64,000 bases of DNA from Nymphaea colorata (GCF_008831285.2 NC_045139.1:4502704-4566703), one strand, 5' to 3'. Shown: positions 48,068 to 60,950, numbered from the stretch's first letter. Numbers and translations are program-made. The notes: generated by a model not told the origin, from the letters alone.

Positions 48068-49393
48068 AGAGAGAGAGAGAGAACATACCAGCTTTCTAGA
48101 GAACACTTACTATATAGCCATGAACATGCGAGTAACATACCCGTGTGATGTACTGGACGACCATTATTCGGTGAAAACTGCTTAAGGGTGCAAGGGTGGT
48201 GAGTTGTTTTTCTAACTATATGTTTTACAATTTTATTTTCCTTGACAAACTTCCATCTCCATGTGATCTTTCTGGTGCATAAAGTGTCGTAGTTAGCCCT
48301 TTGCTCAATCCACGTATTCTTAGGTTATCATAGTTGGCAGTTGTAACATGTCTCTCCATGATTATTTCAAAAATGTGCAAGCAAATACAAAAAAGATGTT
48401 TAGTGCATCAGCGGCATCCTGTTATGTGTCAAAATACCCATGTGATTACCATATTGGTTCAAAACACATATAGGGCTGCCAAATATGTCATCTGTTGGAA
48501 ACATGGGAGACCATGTTGGATGCTTCATATTTGGTGTTTGGATGTGCCTATGTGTTTAAGAACTTAAATGTTGGTTTGTGTGTGTAATAACTTCTTTCCT
48601 GAGGGTTGGTAGCTTGTCTGCTAAGTAAATTACATGAGGATTGTGATCTTCATTCTATGGCTAATATCAGGATTTTTTTTTCCCCTCTTACTGCACTGTT
48701 TACTATCGAGGCACAAATATTGTTAGGTTCTCATTTTGAAAGTGGTGACATCAAACTGACTATTGGAGACCGTGTGAACATTCAGGTCTCTGGATACTGC
48801 GGGCTATTGCTCGGGAGCCCTGTTATTCTTTACGAGATAATTGCATTTGTTCTACCTGGACTAACAAGAGATGAAAGGAGGTTCTTGGGCCCCATTGTCT
48901 TGGGTTCCTCAGTTCTCTTCTATGCTGGGATCGTGTTCTCTTATTTAATTCTCACTCCAGCAGCCTTGAACTTTTTTGTCAATTATGCACAAGGAGCAGT
49001 TGAATCTCTATGGTCTATTGATCAGTACTTTGAGTTTGTCCTGGTGCTTATGTTCAGCACAGGTTTGTCTTTCCAGGTACAGTCTAGTATATTACTCATT
49101 TATGGGAATGTTAGTTTCATTTTTCTTACACCCTCTATTCATCTGCAAGTTCTCTTATTTTGAGTGCCTGTCTGGATTCACAGGTTCCTGTCATACAACT
49201 TCTCCTGGGTCAAATTGGTTTGGTTTCAGGAGATCAGATGTTGTCTATCTGGAGATATGTTGTAGTAGGAGCAGTGATAGCTGCTGCGGTTCTCACACCA
49301 TCAACAGATCCATTGACACAAGTATTGTTGGCAGGCCCTCTGTTGGGTCTTTATCTAGGGGGTGCATGGATGGTGAAGTTCATCGGTCGTTAA
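44991..49393 (+). CDS. TATC: Chloroplast twin-arginine translocase subunit TatC (cpTatC)
   Basis: This is the receptor subunit of the thylakoid Tat pathway, which moves folded proteins with twin-arginine lumen signals into the thylakoid lumen using the proton gradient. Exons: 44991-45234, 47219-47517, 48786-49076, 49184-49393 (1044 nt, 347 aa). Exon 1 and the start of exon 2 encode a Ser/Arg/Lys-rich, acid-poor chloroplast transit peptide. The mature part has [11 protein letters not shown] at residues 121-131, whose Glu residues are conserved in TatC for signal binding. It also has the typical [42 protein letters not shown] and TPSTDPLTQ segments and six hydrophobic helices, ending VKFIGR. 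The ATG at 44991 is the first in frame and gives a plausible transit peptide. Phases close exactly. Intron 2 contains a MITE and a fragment resembling exon 1. Confidence 0.95.
47796..47820 (+). other. Partial copy of TatC exon 1 inside TatC intron 2
   Basis: Twenty-five nt starting TGGCTTGGTCCGTTATG match TatC exon 1 (45155-45179, encoding GLVRHAVE) with two C-to-T differences. The fragment abuts the left arm of the inverted repeat described in the next entry. It has no open context and cannot be an exon. Confidence 0.6.
47815..47985. mobile_element. MITE-like inverted repeat in TatC intron 2
   Basis: The left arm (from about 47816: GAAATCTACCAGTTACCTCT then ATTGCCGGATGGATTTTT) is complementary to the right arm ending at about 47980 (AAAAATCCATCTGGCAACTA then GAGGTAGCTGACAAATTTC). 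The arms are about 40 nt with a few mismatches, separated by roughly 85 nt. There is no coding capacity. A poly-A and a long (TA)n tract follow directly. No clean target duplication is seen. Confidence 0.65.
47978..48081. repeat. Compound (A)n(TA)n(GA)n microsatellite in TatC intron 2
   Basis: About 22 A, then about 32 TA units, then about 9 GA units, directly next to the MITE-like inverted repeat. Confidence 0.9.
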
Positions 49394-50374
49394 CTTCTCT
49401 TAACTGTATCTAGATAGAGGAATGTAAACAATATGTGCTATATGATTGAAGCCCGACCATCAATGTAATGTATGATGATCCATAAAACTCGAGTCTCTCG
49501 GTTACAGAAGAGATCTTTTTCCCATTGATTCTATTCATTAGGCTATCAATTCTATCTTTAACAGCAAGAACTCAAACTGCCACCATCATTTCAAAACAGG
49601 CTTTACTATTTTTCATAGATGCTCTATTTTTGTCAGTTTTATCAGCAGCACTCTTGTTAATATTTGTGGGTATGGGCCTGTATCAACAGTCTAGCTTCCG
49701 GCGTGGAGGATCGAATCGGATGCGGCCAACTCCATAGAAGTTCCACTGGGAAACTTGATTGGGGTTGAAGAAGAGTGTCCTCTTCCTTCTGGAGAAGATT
49801 AAACCCTCCTGAGCACTGAGGACGAGGAAGTCATGAGGAGATACGATCTGTGATCCCTGTATGTCTGGTTCGGAAACCGCACACGAATCTTACTTTTTTC
49901 TTTTCTATCTTTTAATTATTTGAAACTTACTTTCAAATAATCAAAATCGACCGATTCAACCTATTCTCTGTATCATTTGTGGTTTTCTTTTCTTTTTGTA
50001 TAATGAGGAACCCTCTAAGAGGAAAAACCGAGTCCGGTCTATCAATCCTTACAAGGAAAACACCATGGAATGCTGACTTGATCAAAGATCAACTGGTCAG
50101 GTTAGTACTAAGTTATAATAAATGACTGATGATGGTTTAGCTCATGTCTTCTCTGCTATCTTATAGAAAGAATTCAATTAACAAAAATAACAAAACGCTT
50201 CAAGATTGGCTTTTTGTCTATAATAAGGGAAAACTGCAACCAGGTTGAGAAATTTTGTCACTGGTCTAGTGGTGGCTTATGTTTACTTCTGTTTTCAAAG
50301 GATCGAGTCCCAAGAGAATTGAACACATGACTAGTCTTTATGCGAGTGTTGACCCAACCAACCATGTCAAACCC

Positions 50375-50545
50375 CCTAAGGTGCTTTGGCAAATGAATCA
50401 CCGCATGAGTGTTTCATGAATCTACCAGATATATTGGGTAGATTCATTTAACAATGAAACCTAGTGTTTTATGAATTTGTATTTATTTTGGAGAAGATTG
50501 ATGCAACATTCATATGGTGTTTCATTTGCCAAACAACCCCTTATG
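50375..50545. mobile_element. Tourist-like (PIF/Harbinger-type) MITE
   Basis: The left end TAAGGTGCTTTGGCAAATGA and the right end TCATTTGCCAAACAACCCCT then TA are inverted repeats. The homology continues inward for about 45 nt (ATCACCGCATGAGTGTTTCA against the reverse of the other arm). The ends lie at TAA/TTA, the trinucleotide target class of Harbinger elements. It is about 165 bp with no coding capacity. Confidence 0.55.
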
Positions 50546-51771
50546 CCCTTTGTGTAACAAGAACCGTTTATAGATGTTTCATGAACATGCTTCGAAGGTT
50601 GAGTAGATTCATTGAACACTTTTGCCCCAATTTGTAGGACATATCCATGAAGCAGATACTAGTTGTTATTGGTAATAAGAACATTTTGCAAGTGATTGAC
50701 GAATCTGCCTTAAATATTAGATCAAATTCACGAAACACTAGTTTAAGTGGCTTATGAATCTGTTTTGAAATACTCATAAAGTGTTCGTACTGCCAAACTA
50801 CCCTCTAGGGGTGGGTTAGCAATCGTGACATTCATTGCATGTCTTATGAATATGCTCCAAAGATTGGTGTAGACTCATGACATACTACAACTAATACTTT
50901 ATGAATATGTCTCCATCTCTGAAATAGATTTATATGATACTCACAAATTATATCTCAATTTAAAAATTTCAAGTTATACCCTTCCTTTTTCCAGCCATTT
51001 TTCTGTTGGTGGCTGACGGAAAATGGCTGCCAGCACACAGAGTGGAATAACCAAAAAACAAAGGTCAAATGCAGTGAAAAAGGACGGAAAAATGAAGTGG
51101 GTCGATCTTGTTCGAAAGTGTTGGACAGGGTGCCCATGAAACATTACTAGGGAGAGGGGATTGCACGTACATCGTTGAAAGAGCTATCAAAGAATTTTTA
51201 ACAGCACAGGAATTGAGGAAGTGGTTTGGGTGGTGCTCTATGCAGAAACGACCCTTCTCAAGAGATCACCTCGAAAAATGAATTAAGAAAATCGATTTAT
51301 ATAAAGATCCCTTTGTGATAAACAAAAGACTGCCAAATACATCACAAAAATCTATGCACAACCTCCACGTACATGCAAAAACATGGAGGGGAGCGAAGAT
51401 TACAGATCCAACAGCTTACTAGCTATATCAATAACAGGGTCATCCAAAAAACAATCTGTAGCTTTTGAGCATACAGAAGCTAAGTCTGATTGTTTGAGAT
51501 AACAATAACCCTTTGCCATCTATGAGAGAAGATGAACGAGTTAACTTCTTGCAAAATCATTGTTTCTAGCATGAGTAAGTCATCTGTGATGTTCTTGAGG
51601 TCACTCTCACAAATATTCTTTATATGAATCCCTGAAACCGTAAATCAACTTGAGTCCGCGTTTGAAAGCTACAAAGACAATCTGAATGTAAATGCAACCT
51701 TCTCCAATTCTTGGCCACTCTGCTATATATCAAGTTAAAATCCAAAACTAGATACTTTTGAACTCAGTATC

Positions 51772-51977
51772 ATTCTGGCCAGGGGCTGAGGGAGGGGGTG
51801 CCTAGGCTATGGCCTCACTCCAACGAATTGAAAAAAAAAATTACATTGAAAAAATTGAAAATTTTTAGTTGCGCCATGTAGTTTGAATTCAAGTTCAATT
51901 TGGCCCCATCCGGATCTAGAGGTTGGACTGTTTGGCCCGCCCTTGAAAAAAATCCTGGTTCTGTCCTTGATTCCGGT
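51772..51977. mobile_element. hAT-type MITE with imperfect 8-bp target duplication
   Basis: The element (51780-51969) starts CAGGGGCTGAGGGAGGGGG and ends CTGGTTCTGTCCTTG, the same CAG-GGGC-GAG family as the insertion at 31989. Flanks are ATTCTGGC and ATTCCGGT, six of eight bases identical. The interior is AT-rich and non-coding. Confidence 0.6.
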
Positions 51978-52228
51978 AGCTGTCCTTACAACTCTGTGAA
52001 ATCCATCCACGTTTGAACCCTGCAGTGAACCATTTCCTAAGACCAGAAGCTATGTCGTATCACATGTTGGCCTCTGTTCGGAGTGTAAATAGGAGGGTAG
52101 TAATCTACCGCTCAATAAAGAACCAAAATTCCCTCTGTTGTCTCTGCCTCTGGGGTCTTGGGTCGGCTTGGGTGGGTTATGGTATACCTTCAACTTGAGT
52201 ATCATGCTCCCTTTTTTAACAGTCCAAA

Positions 52229-52400
52229 GAAATAACACCTACAGTAATCGAGCCGGTGATACACTTTCCATGCGCATGTCTACTTGAAATAACACTTACA
52301 AGAATCGAGCAGGCGATACAACTTCTACGCCCCTATCCGCTCGAAATAACACCTACAAGAATTGAGCAGACAATACACCTTGTATGCGCCTGTCTGCATG
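52229..52400. repeat. 57-bp tandem repeat, three copies
   Basis: Copies begin at 52229, 52286 and 52343, each with GAAATAACACCTACAAGAAT-like text followed by a GAGCAGGCGATACA-like core and a TGCGC/CTGTCTGC-like tail. Divergence is about 15-20%. Units have no consistent open frame and no CRISPR-like repeat/spacer structure. Confidence 0.8.
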
Positions 52401-54747
52401 TCTACACAATCATCTAGGCTATGCCACTTAGGTGCACATATTGACCTATGTTGGAGACGAATTTTAGAAAAAAGAAAAAAAAAAAAGGAAAACGAAAATT
52501 CCATCTTCAAACCGATCTTTGCTTATGATTTCAAAAAGGAACCACTCATAATTTTCTTGGGCACACATCTTTCATAAAAACTGTAAAACAGGAGCCTAAA
52601 TAAATTTCTGCTAACTTAGAAAACGAAAACTGTTGGCTAAAATAGTAAGAATACAATTTAGCCATAACGTTGAATACAAAAATAGTTGCCTAGAAAACGA
52701 AAATTAAATTCAGGCTATTTTTTTTACCATTTTCATTAAAAACACACCCTTTGTTAAAAAAAACCCTGAAGAAGTTGTACAATGGCTTGGGTAGGATCAG
52801 TTCTCGGTAAACGGTAAAAGAGGAGATTTTTGATGTATAAGTTAAAGCATAATAAAAAAACATAATAAAAAAAAGACACTATGAGGCACCCAAGTAGACT
52901 TCTAGAGATTTCTGCTCTTTGTTAGTCGTTTCAAGTTGAGAGCTAGATAGAACTCTTCCTCCTTCCTCCTTCCTCTCAAGTTTATTGTTTTCTATACCAT
53001 TTCATATTTGAATTGTACAGACCACCGTCATCCGAATCGCTCGAGTCAAATAAGAAGTAACAAGTTGTTTCGATTCAGTGACATAATATTCAAGAATGCC
53101 ATGTGACCATATTTTCCTAACTTTCAAATATTTTAAGAATGTTTTACTTTAATAAATTTTTAACATTTTCGATTTGTCTTTTCAAAAGAAGATCACTTTC
53201 TAACTTTTATTGCCAATTGACAACCGATTCAATTGGTTTTTTTGTTTTTTTTTGGATAATGGGAACCAATAATTTCCGTCCCTTAAATAGAAACAAGATC
53301 ATCCGAGAAAATGAAGGTAAGATAGAAAATGAAAGTAGTGGTTATAAGTTATAACATGATTAGGCATCAGATTAAACTGAAAATTTATATTCAAATGATT
53401 TAGGCATAGAAGATAGTTATATCTTATATAAAACCCGATATTGTGAATGATATGAAAAATATTTCTTTGTTTCATTTATGGGTGATGAAGGCCCATTTCC
53501 TATATTTAGGTATAAATATGGTTATGATGTATAGCAATATAATTCAGAATCTCCTTTGAGAAATTGGAATGAATTTCAATTAGAATTTAGAAGGATTCAC
53601 ATGTGATAAAAAAAAAAAGATTTAACGAGTAATAAATCTGGATTTAGTGCACTTTGAATTTCATTTTCATGATTGGCAAGCATAAGGGTATTAAATTAAT
53701 TGAACCCCATAATACATATGGATATATAAAAGACGCTGACTGGTAACTCTTGAGACAGCCCAATAACTCAATATATTTTTCCTAAACATTTAATAAGAGG
53801 AGCTCTAGGAAAAGTTTAAAAAAAGTTATATAAACAAGCTTGATAAATGGTTAAATAACAAATAACCTCCCAACTTTTATAGCCTAATATTTAGGCAGTC
53901 AATTTTTCTTATAATTCTCAAATCGCTACCTCCAAAAAAAAAAAAAAATTCTCTTTAAAGGAGTAATTTATACAATTACCCATCTCAAAACAAAAAACAA
54001 AACTGTAAAAAACAAAAGCTATAAGAGAGAAAAAGGATTTTAAAAATCTGCCTGATTTCATATGTGCCTGCATGGATTCTTAAGAAGTCCATCACAAAAA
54101 AACCGTCGGGATAGGTAAATATAAATCTACCTTATTTAATAAGGTCCAATGGTTTGATTTAGCATGAGACTCACTTTAACCAATGATGTCATAGTTGCAT
54201 GTCTAAAGATCTCAATTCCATCTTAGAAAGAACACAAAATTTGAAATACGAATCCCGTAGTTTCGTTTGGAAGAGCTTAAGTAGAAGATAGAGATGGATC
54301 TAGGGATAGTCAATAAGGGACGGTAGAAGATGCCAATGCTCCACATCAATCATCCAATATCAATCGGAATGATCACATCACTATTTCTCTCTCGATGCCT
54401 GCAGACAATTCGCCAAACAGAATTGCTTATTACATCTTATAGAACAAATGAAAGGGTACATGAACCAAGGATTCTCAAATTACAAATCTGAGTTTTATAT
54501 CCATGCCAGCATGCCATTTCTTTCTTCCTGATTAGGATAAATGGTTTGCACTTCAGATCCACATTTGCAGCATTATTTGTTCATTCCTGGTCCAGTAAGA
54601 GAAATAGTTTGAACTCCTTCAGACCCATTTTGCGAAGATCAAAACTATTTTTTTTTCTCCCCCTCATCTTACGATCACAAACTTGTATGGAATATACCAA
54701 AGGTTTATGTGAGGGTGCAATATGCAATTATTACAGCCTCAGACAGT

Positions 54748-57700
54748 TCAGCAATTGTTAACTGTAGGCTTGTCAATCACTCTATCCCTTGCTTTGTCAA
54801 CCTGAAAATTTTAGCAGTAATAGTTAAACACTCTGGCCACAAAATAAGGCAGACATCAAGCTAAGAAAGATTCCCAAAACAGGGATTAACAGCTTGCAAT
54901 CAGCTAACTAAAGAAATTTAAGAATGACGCGACACAACATAATTGACTAACAAGTATAACTTACTGACCTGTTTTTGCCAATCGGTAAGTGCTGTAATAA
55001 TAGAGAGAAGAATTGCTTGTGCTGTGGAACCACATAATACACCAAACCAGAGACCAATTGCTCCAAAATGAAAATAGAAGCCTAAAATGGCTGAAATTGG
55101 TAGTCCAAACAGATAAAATGCTCCAAGGTTGACATATGCCCCAAGATGCTGCCATCCGCATCCTCTCGCAACACCTGAATAGATGAAAAAGAGATCGGCA
55201 TTTGGTGGCTAATAGTTTAAATTAGGTGCATCAGCCAAAATTACCTCTTTTAATAGATTGAAAAAGATGCCAAAACCTATAGCTTCAGAAGGTTTAAATC
55301 TTTTTCTTCACTTATTTTATTGAAAAAGCTGTAGGCTTGCAAAGAATTGAAAGTTTGAGTACTTCAGTTGAATCCAGTTTTAGGCTTCCTTTATACAATC
55401 TAAGCACGAATACCAAGTCCACTCTGTATGCAAGAAAATCTTTAGTTCAATCTGTATCTGTTTTGATTCTTCCTTTCAGCGGAGTGGGCTGCTAGTTAAA
55501 CATAGGTAAAACTTTGAATGTATCTACAGTACATGTCTTGCTTGACATTACCAACTTGATGCAATGACCTGAAAAAGGCACATTTTTTCATTCATGATTA
55601 GATCATGATCTGTTGTGTAGGGTTCCTCTCATGTAGATGCTGAAAATTCTCCACAAGTAGCAGTCTTCAGGTGGTTTCCTTAACTCCATGAATTAAGCAA
55701 TTCATGAAGTGCATGTGTGACTGGAACTGTACTGTCATTCGTGCATGCCAAGTGTGTCTAATTAATTCCCAACCATTCAATTAGAGCACTCTCTTTAGGA
55801 GTAAATCGTCCAATCATAAAATCATCTAACCTGAGAGCACTGCTTGGATTGCATCCATGCATGATGACAGGGAAACTAAAGGCACCACCCTTACAACATA
55901 CAGGCTGACTTCCTTCTCGCTGCTGTAAGCATATCCCAACAGATATCTGATGGCATACAGAGTCGTATTCACAATCAACATGTCTATAACAGCAAGCAAT
56001 ATAACAACAAAAACAGCTGACCGAGCTCTTCTTGACCATCCAGCTCCTAATTCATTTGAAATGCGTGTGCTGCAATAAGAGCAAACGTATGAACATAAAA
56101 ACCAATAAAATTTGATAAAAAATCAATTTAAGCATATCTTAACTTCTTATATTAGTGATAGGGGGTGAGAAGCGCACCTTGCAGCAGCACCAAGGCCATA
56201 TGGTATAGAATAAACCACATTGAGGGTGTAAACACTGTTTAGGAGCACAAACAGAAGTTATGTCAAAGAAATTTCTTGATCTTGAGAATGGAGACTAAAA
56301 TAAGAATGGAGACTAAAATAAGCCTCTGAAAGGAAGCAACTAATTTGTGGTTCCACTGATAAAATAGGGCATCTGTAATACACAGGAAATGCATGTAACA
56401 ATGCCATTTCTCATTCTATAACGTCACGAAAAAAAAAAAAAATCAGACCACAAATGTAATCTTCCTGGTTTCTTTGATAAGAACATCCTTCTCAAACAAA
56501 TCAAAGCACTCTTAGGTTATTTACTTAAAATACGACAAGTAAACTGATCTGCTTCATAGCAAAACCAATGCAGTACCTGATTCAACAAGAGCTATGTGCG
56601 GCTTTTTAGCAGCCTTATTATTGGTTGAAGATGATTTGGGTGAACTTAAGCATAAAAATACACCTAACGTATAGAATTGGTGTACAAAAGAAGCAAGTGC
56701 AGGTGTTTCCTTATTCAATCCATAGGGCATCTCCATAACACATGTTCAAGTCAGACAGAATCCTTCAACTTTCAAGAGTGGAAATTTTGTTGGCTTAAGA
56801 AACCACACAACTATACATTAATGAAAATCTGCAGCACAGTTTCTTTATAGCAACAATTCATGCTACACATTGTACTCGAAAGAAAAGGATAGAGTGATGT
56901 AAGGCACCTGAGGCTGTGATTGCTAGTAATGATATTCAATCATGCACTTACAGATAAGATAACTCTTGGATGAAAGACTGGGGAATGAAGCCATACCAAA
57001 TTGAAAGAACTGAAGCTTGCACCTTAGGGTCAGGTAGAAGTCCGGAAAGCAATATCATCAGTTCAAATGTCCAGTATTCCAGACTGCATCGAAGCAAATG
57101 CCAGCCATTAAAAAAAAAAAAAGTCTAAGATGAAAAAACACAAGACAGTTGATGGAGAAAACACATAGAAAGAATGCACTGAGAATAATCCAATACAAAA
57201 TTTTACCAAATCATGACTGCAGATGGAAGTGCAAGACCAAGGAAGTCCTGTATCCTGGCAAAGGCCTCCGTTGTGAATGGAGAAATTGTCTTCTTACAGG
57301 CAGATGAAACTTTGATATATAGTGCTAATATAACCAAATTCATCCAATAGGAGAGACTGACAGAAATAGCCGCTCCAACGTGTCCTATCCTAAATTTAAA
57401 GACCAATAGCCAACAAACAAGAACATGGAAACAGAGAGTCACAACAGCACCAAACAGCAATGGCAATACTAAACTCTGTGACTGCAGAAACTTTACTAAT
57501 GGTTGCACAAGAGCAGCACCAAAAAGTCCTGGGATCAAGAAGACAGCATATTTGCCTGCTTCATGGGCAATAACATGGTCTTGCCCTATCAGAATGAGGA
57601 GTTTCTCCATGTAGAACCATAAAAGAGTTATTGGGATGCACACAAGCAGGAGGGTTACTATAGCCTTTTGTGTATATACTCCCACCTTTTGGTACTGTTC

Positions 57701-59234
57701 TGCCCCATATGCTTGACCACATAATGTCTCCAAGGCACTTGCCATTCCTAGCTGTTGATGCCAAATGATACCAACCAGTCAGAGTTACAAGCTTACAGTG
57801 AAGCAAGCCGCTTCTACATATTGTAACCAAGCGAATGCTAGAAGTATCTTATGAAGCTGATTAAATGAAAATGGATCAAATTTTTTACTTTGTTGATTCT
57901 TGACTTTTCTCGTTGTTTTCAGCTTTGTTTTTGAGTTTCTTTGGTGCAGAATAGGACATGCATTTAGCAGAAAATATGAGGATACGACCATTTCTTTGAA
58001 GTTTCTAATATGAATTCCACAATGGAAATGTCAACAATATGTGCCTGTGATACAGGACTTTGCCAATCATTCCCTTCCAAAGATCAGAAAATGAATTGCA
58101 CGTATAAATTCACTGATTTATTATATATCTGAGCCATCTGGAGTGCAAGGACCTGCCGTATGCTGTAATTTGTTTATTTTCTAGAGCACCATTCCTACAG
58201 AAAACCATTTTGACACAGCCAGAAGAAGAGCAGATCAGATAATCTGCCAAATCATTTCCACGAGGAGACTAACGGTCTCCCCCATCCATTTCTCTAGGTA
58301 GCATTAACTAACTACTTTTGTTAAGCCTCATTATAATCATTAAAAATGGTTCGACGAAACAAAATTGATCTAAGTAAGATTCTTTTTCAAAAAAAAAAAA
58401 AAAAGTTTTCGCAAACGATCTTAGCCTCTGTCAGACCGACACCATTATCCTTGATACAGTATGGCTAGTTTGAGTCTGGATCTGATACCATTACTATAGC
58501 AGAACACATCCAAACTTGGTGAATCTGAACTAGTAAAGCAGATGAAATCCAACAAGCAACATGATTTCGACAAAAGTTGGGATTTTGCCTTAATCTTTTA
58601 ACGCTTGCTGTATATCTAGCTATTTCAGGCTATTGATCTGAGTTGGTAGAGTTCTATTTTCACGGAATCAGTATCTGACCTGCAAACCCACTTAGATGAA
58701 CTCAGTAAGGTTATACTGAATCCAAAATCTTAACAGTCATAAGCATGAAACGGGAGGACTGCACCATGTCACTGTTTTCTGTAATTGAGGTACCAAAGGG
58801 AGTCTTAAAATGAAAAAAGGTAGTGCTAAAAAATCCATATAGATGACAAACCACTATAGTGGTGTTCTGGAATCTTTCTAATGACTCAGGAGCAAATATT
58901 CTAATTAAATCATCTACAAGCGGTTCTTGTGGCTTCTTACAAGGACAATGTAGCCGGTGACATTGCAGAGGGAGGAGGAGATGGAGGTGCTGGAGAGATA
59001 GAGGCTTCCGAGGTGGCCGACCATCATAAGGGAGACGGCCTGCAGCAGGAACTGGACCATGGTGACGAGCGCCAGGGGCAGCGCAATTACAACTTGCCTT
59101 CTCGCCTCCTCTACCACCAATCCCCAGCACAGCCAGTCATCAGCAGTTGCACCTCTCTCTCCCACCCTTGATACTTCTGCCACGGACGCCTCCTTCGCCA
59201 ACAAGCTCTCTCCCATTGAAACATGTTCTTCCAT
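54748..59234 (-). CDS. MATE efflux transporter (DTX/DETOXIFICATION family), 7 exons
   Basis: This is a multidrug and toxic compound extrusion antiporter, which uses an ion gradient to export organic cations, alkaloids, flavonoids or hormones across the plasma or vacuolar membrane. Exons in reading order: 58941-59234, 57207-57751, 56997-57083, 56178-56234, 55831-56069, 54969-55174, 54748-54801 (1482 nt, 493 aa, usual family size). Landmarks in order: ALPLALVTMVQFLLQAVSLM and MVGHLGSLYLSSTSI, LCNVTGY, ALETLCGQAYGAEQY, the MICLEYWTFELMILLSGLL block, PYGLGAAASTRISNELGAG, QAVLSGVARGCGWQHLGAYV and GLWFGVLCG. About twelve hydrophobic helices are visible. The start at 59234 (MEEHVSMGESLL) fits the short polar N-terminus of the family. 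Substrate and membrane cannot be told from sequence. All introns are GT-AG and phases close. Confidence 0.94.
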
Positions 59235-59322
59235 CGCTCCGCAACTGCACAAATTATCTCGCTCTCGTTAGAAGGAGGAAAGCAACATGTGGTAGCACTC
59301 TTTCTCACTTATCTCTCTACAA

Positions 59323-59332
59323 ACTATATAGG
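59323..59332 (-). promoter_or_regulatory. Candidate TATA box of the MATE gene
   Basis: On the - strand, CCTATATAGT lies about 95 bp upstream of the start codon at 59234, good spacing for a plant promoter with a short leader. Confidence 0.4.
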
Positions 59333-59334
59333 AC

Positions 59335-60240
59335 GAGAGAAGAAGATGTGGATGATAACCGTGACCACCGTATCTTATTCGACGAGAGCCGAAGGGGCAA
59401 AGAGACCAGGTCGAATGCTAGTTGACAAACAGCAGCAGCAGCAGAATGCAAAGCATTTAGAAGATAACAGGTGCAAAGGAAGACGAGACGGGACCCCGGG
59501 CCCCTCCATTTCCACCAAGCAGCTGCTTGGTGTTGATGCCGAAACAAAAATTGGAACGGCGGCCTCGGCCGTGCATCTGTCTCACACACGCTATTTTTTC
59601 TTTTCAATTGCACACATCCCCATCTTCATTTTAAATGGCCATTGATAACACCCCAAATCGGTGGGATTCCTGAAAGATACTTCATGAATAAGGTGTCTAC
59701 CGTCTTATTCAAGAAAGTCGTTTGTTAAAAGTTTGAGTTAAGTTTTAATGGTAACGTCCTTGATTTTTGTAGGTATTTGAGTTCAATTTTTTAAATGCAT
59801 TCAAGTTAGCATAGGATCTATAATTTTCACTTAAACAAAAGAAATCAAAACTTAAGCACATTGTTATCAAAACTTGAGAGTATTTCTGTTGCACCTAAAA
59901 TGTTGGCAGATGTCATTTGGTTTGAAAAGAAACATTATTATTAGATATTCATACTTGCATTGGTGCCTGGTGTAATGTCAAATATATTGGTTCCACCTCG
60001 TCCACATAAGAAAGTGGGCCGCTAATAAGGCTAAAGCAACTGACATCAGTCAGTAGGTTCGATACATCAATATATTAATAAAAATAATTAAATGTCATTT
60101 TATTTCATGCTACCAGCTTTGCTTGATTAATTAACCATAGTTGGGGCAAGTCCTCTTAAATGGAGTTGATGGGAATGAGTATATGTTGATTTGTAGGGAG
60201 CTTAAACTTCAGCATTAGAGAGATTACTTGTGGTAGGCAG
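59335..60240. other. Upstream region of the MATE gene, no gene seen
   Basis: It includes a short (CAG)n stretch near 59431-59445 and otherwise AT-rich sequence. Only short ORFs without recognisable similarity occur. Confidence 0.5.
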
Positions 60241-60289
60241 TGCTATGATTCTTGGAGTTTCCATTGATAACATTAGGCTTACAAAAACT

Positions 60290-60950
60290 GACAGGCTAGT
60301 TTGGAGTGAGGATGGCAAGGCGATTTTCAAAGCAGGTGAGATCATCAAGAAGTGTCGAACTCAGGGTGTTAAAGAGTGGTGACGGAAGAAGATTTGGGCT
60401 AACTACGCCCCGGTCAAGAGCTGCTGGCACTCCTACGTTGCATGCGAACCCAGGCATCCCACTCTTGATAGAATTCAGAAAGCTGGAATTCATCTTGCCA
60501 ATTGTTGTTACATGTGCCTTTGTGTGGAGGAGACTAATGGCCATGTCTTAATAAAGTGTAAAGTTACTAAAGAAGTATTGAGGTATGTTGCTGCAAAGCT
60601 CGGTAGAGTGAAGTTTTCCCAAGGTGAGATTGCATCTGAGTTCAAAAGAGGGCTACAAGCTGGGTTTTTGGAGCAGTGGAGGCGACGGTGCTAGAGGATG
60701 TTTTTTTTAGTTGTTTGCTAGAGCTTGTGGCACCTAAGAAACAGATGCTTCCATGATAGTCTTCAGCCCCAGATTGGTAGTCTCAAAAGAGAGGTTTGGA
60801 GGAACTGCATGGACAGTTTTTTCACTGCTAAATGGTCGCCCGAGGTGGATACTAAATTGAGAATTTAGCTGAAAACTGAGCTCTATAGTGTCGACACTAT
60901 TGCCTCTGGTAGAAGTGGTATGCTTGTTAACATTATTAGAGCTCAAACCA
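60290..60950 (+). pseudogene. LINE (non-LTR retrotransposon) fragment with reverse-transcriptase zinc-binding domain
   Basis: Translation from about 60329 (FKAGEIIKKCRTQGVKEW, stop, RKKIWANYAPVK...) gives the zf-RVT pattern seen at the C-terminus of plant LINE ORF2: an IW..APVK opening, then HPTLDRIQKAGIHLANCCYM, C-x-C, EETNGHVLIKC. A TGA at 60380-60382 interrupts it. A short downstream frame continues with LVAPKKQM and WSPEVDTKL-like text. The upstream reverse transcriptase and endonuclease are absent, so this is a truncated, dead copy. The assignment rests on the cysteine/histidine spacing and the flanking pattern. Confidence 0.65.

Larger units (their letters stand above)
49400..54740. other. 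Gene-poor region between TatC and the MATE gene
   Basis: Apart from the TatC 3' UTR (probably to about 49500), no gene is supported in 5.3 kb. It contains a Tourist-like MITE (50375-50545) with related decayed text to about 50940, an hAT-type MITE (51772-51977), a 57-bp triple repeat (52229-52400) and AT-rich sequence without recognised features from 52.6 to 54.7 kb. Confidence 0.6.

Noticed and set aside
49525-49737. A 70-codon hydrophobic ORF just after TatC
   Set aside because: It has one strong membrane-like stretch, but I recognise no family. It lies in or just past the TatC 3' UTR and has no visible exon partners.
50255-50330. A tRNA-like + strand stretch (GGTCTAGTGG ... GGATCGAGTCCC)
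   Set aside because: The acceptor stem and anticodon arm cannot be formed convincingly. It is at most a SINE relic, mentioned with the SINE finding.
52229-52400. Regularly spaced repeat considered as a CRISPR-like array
   Set aside because: Units are directly adjacent and diverged along their whole length, with no constant repeat and unique spacers, in a plant nuclear context.
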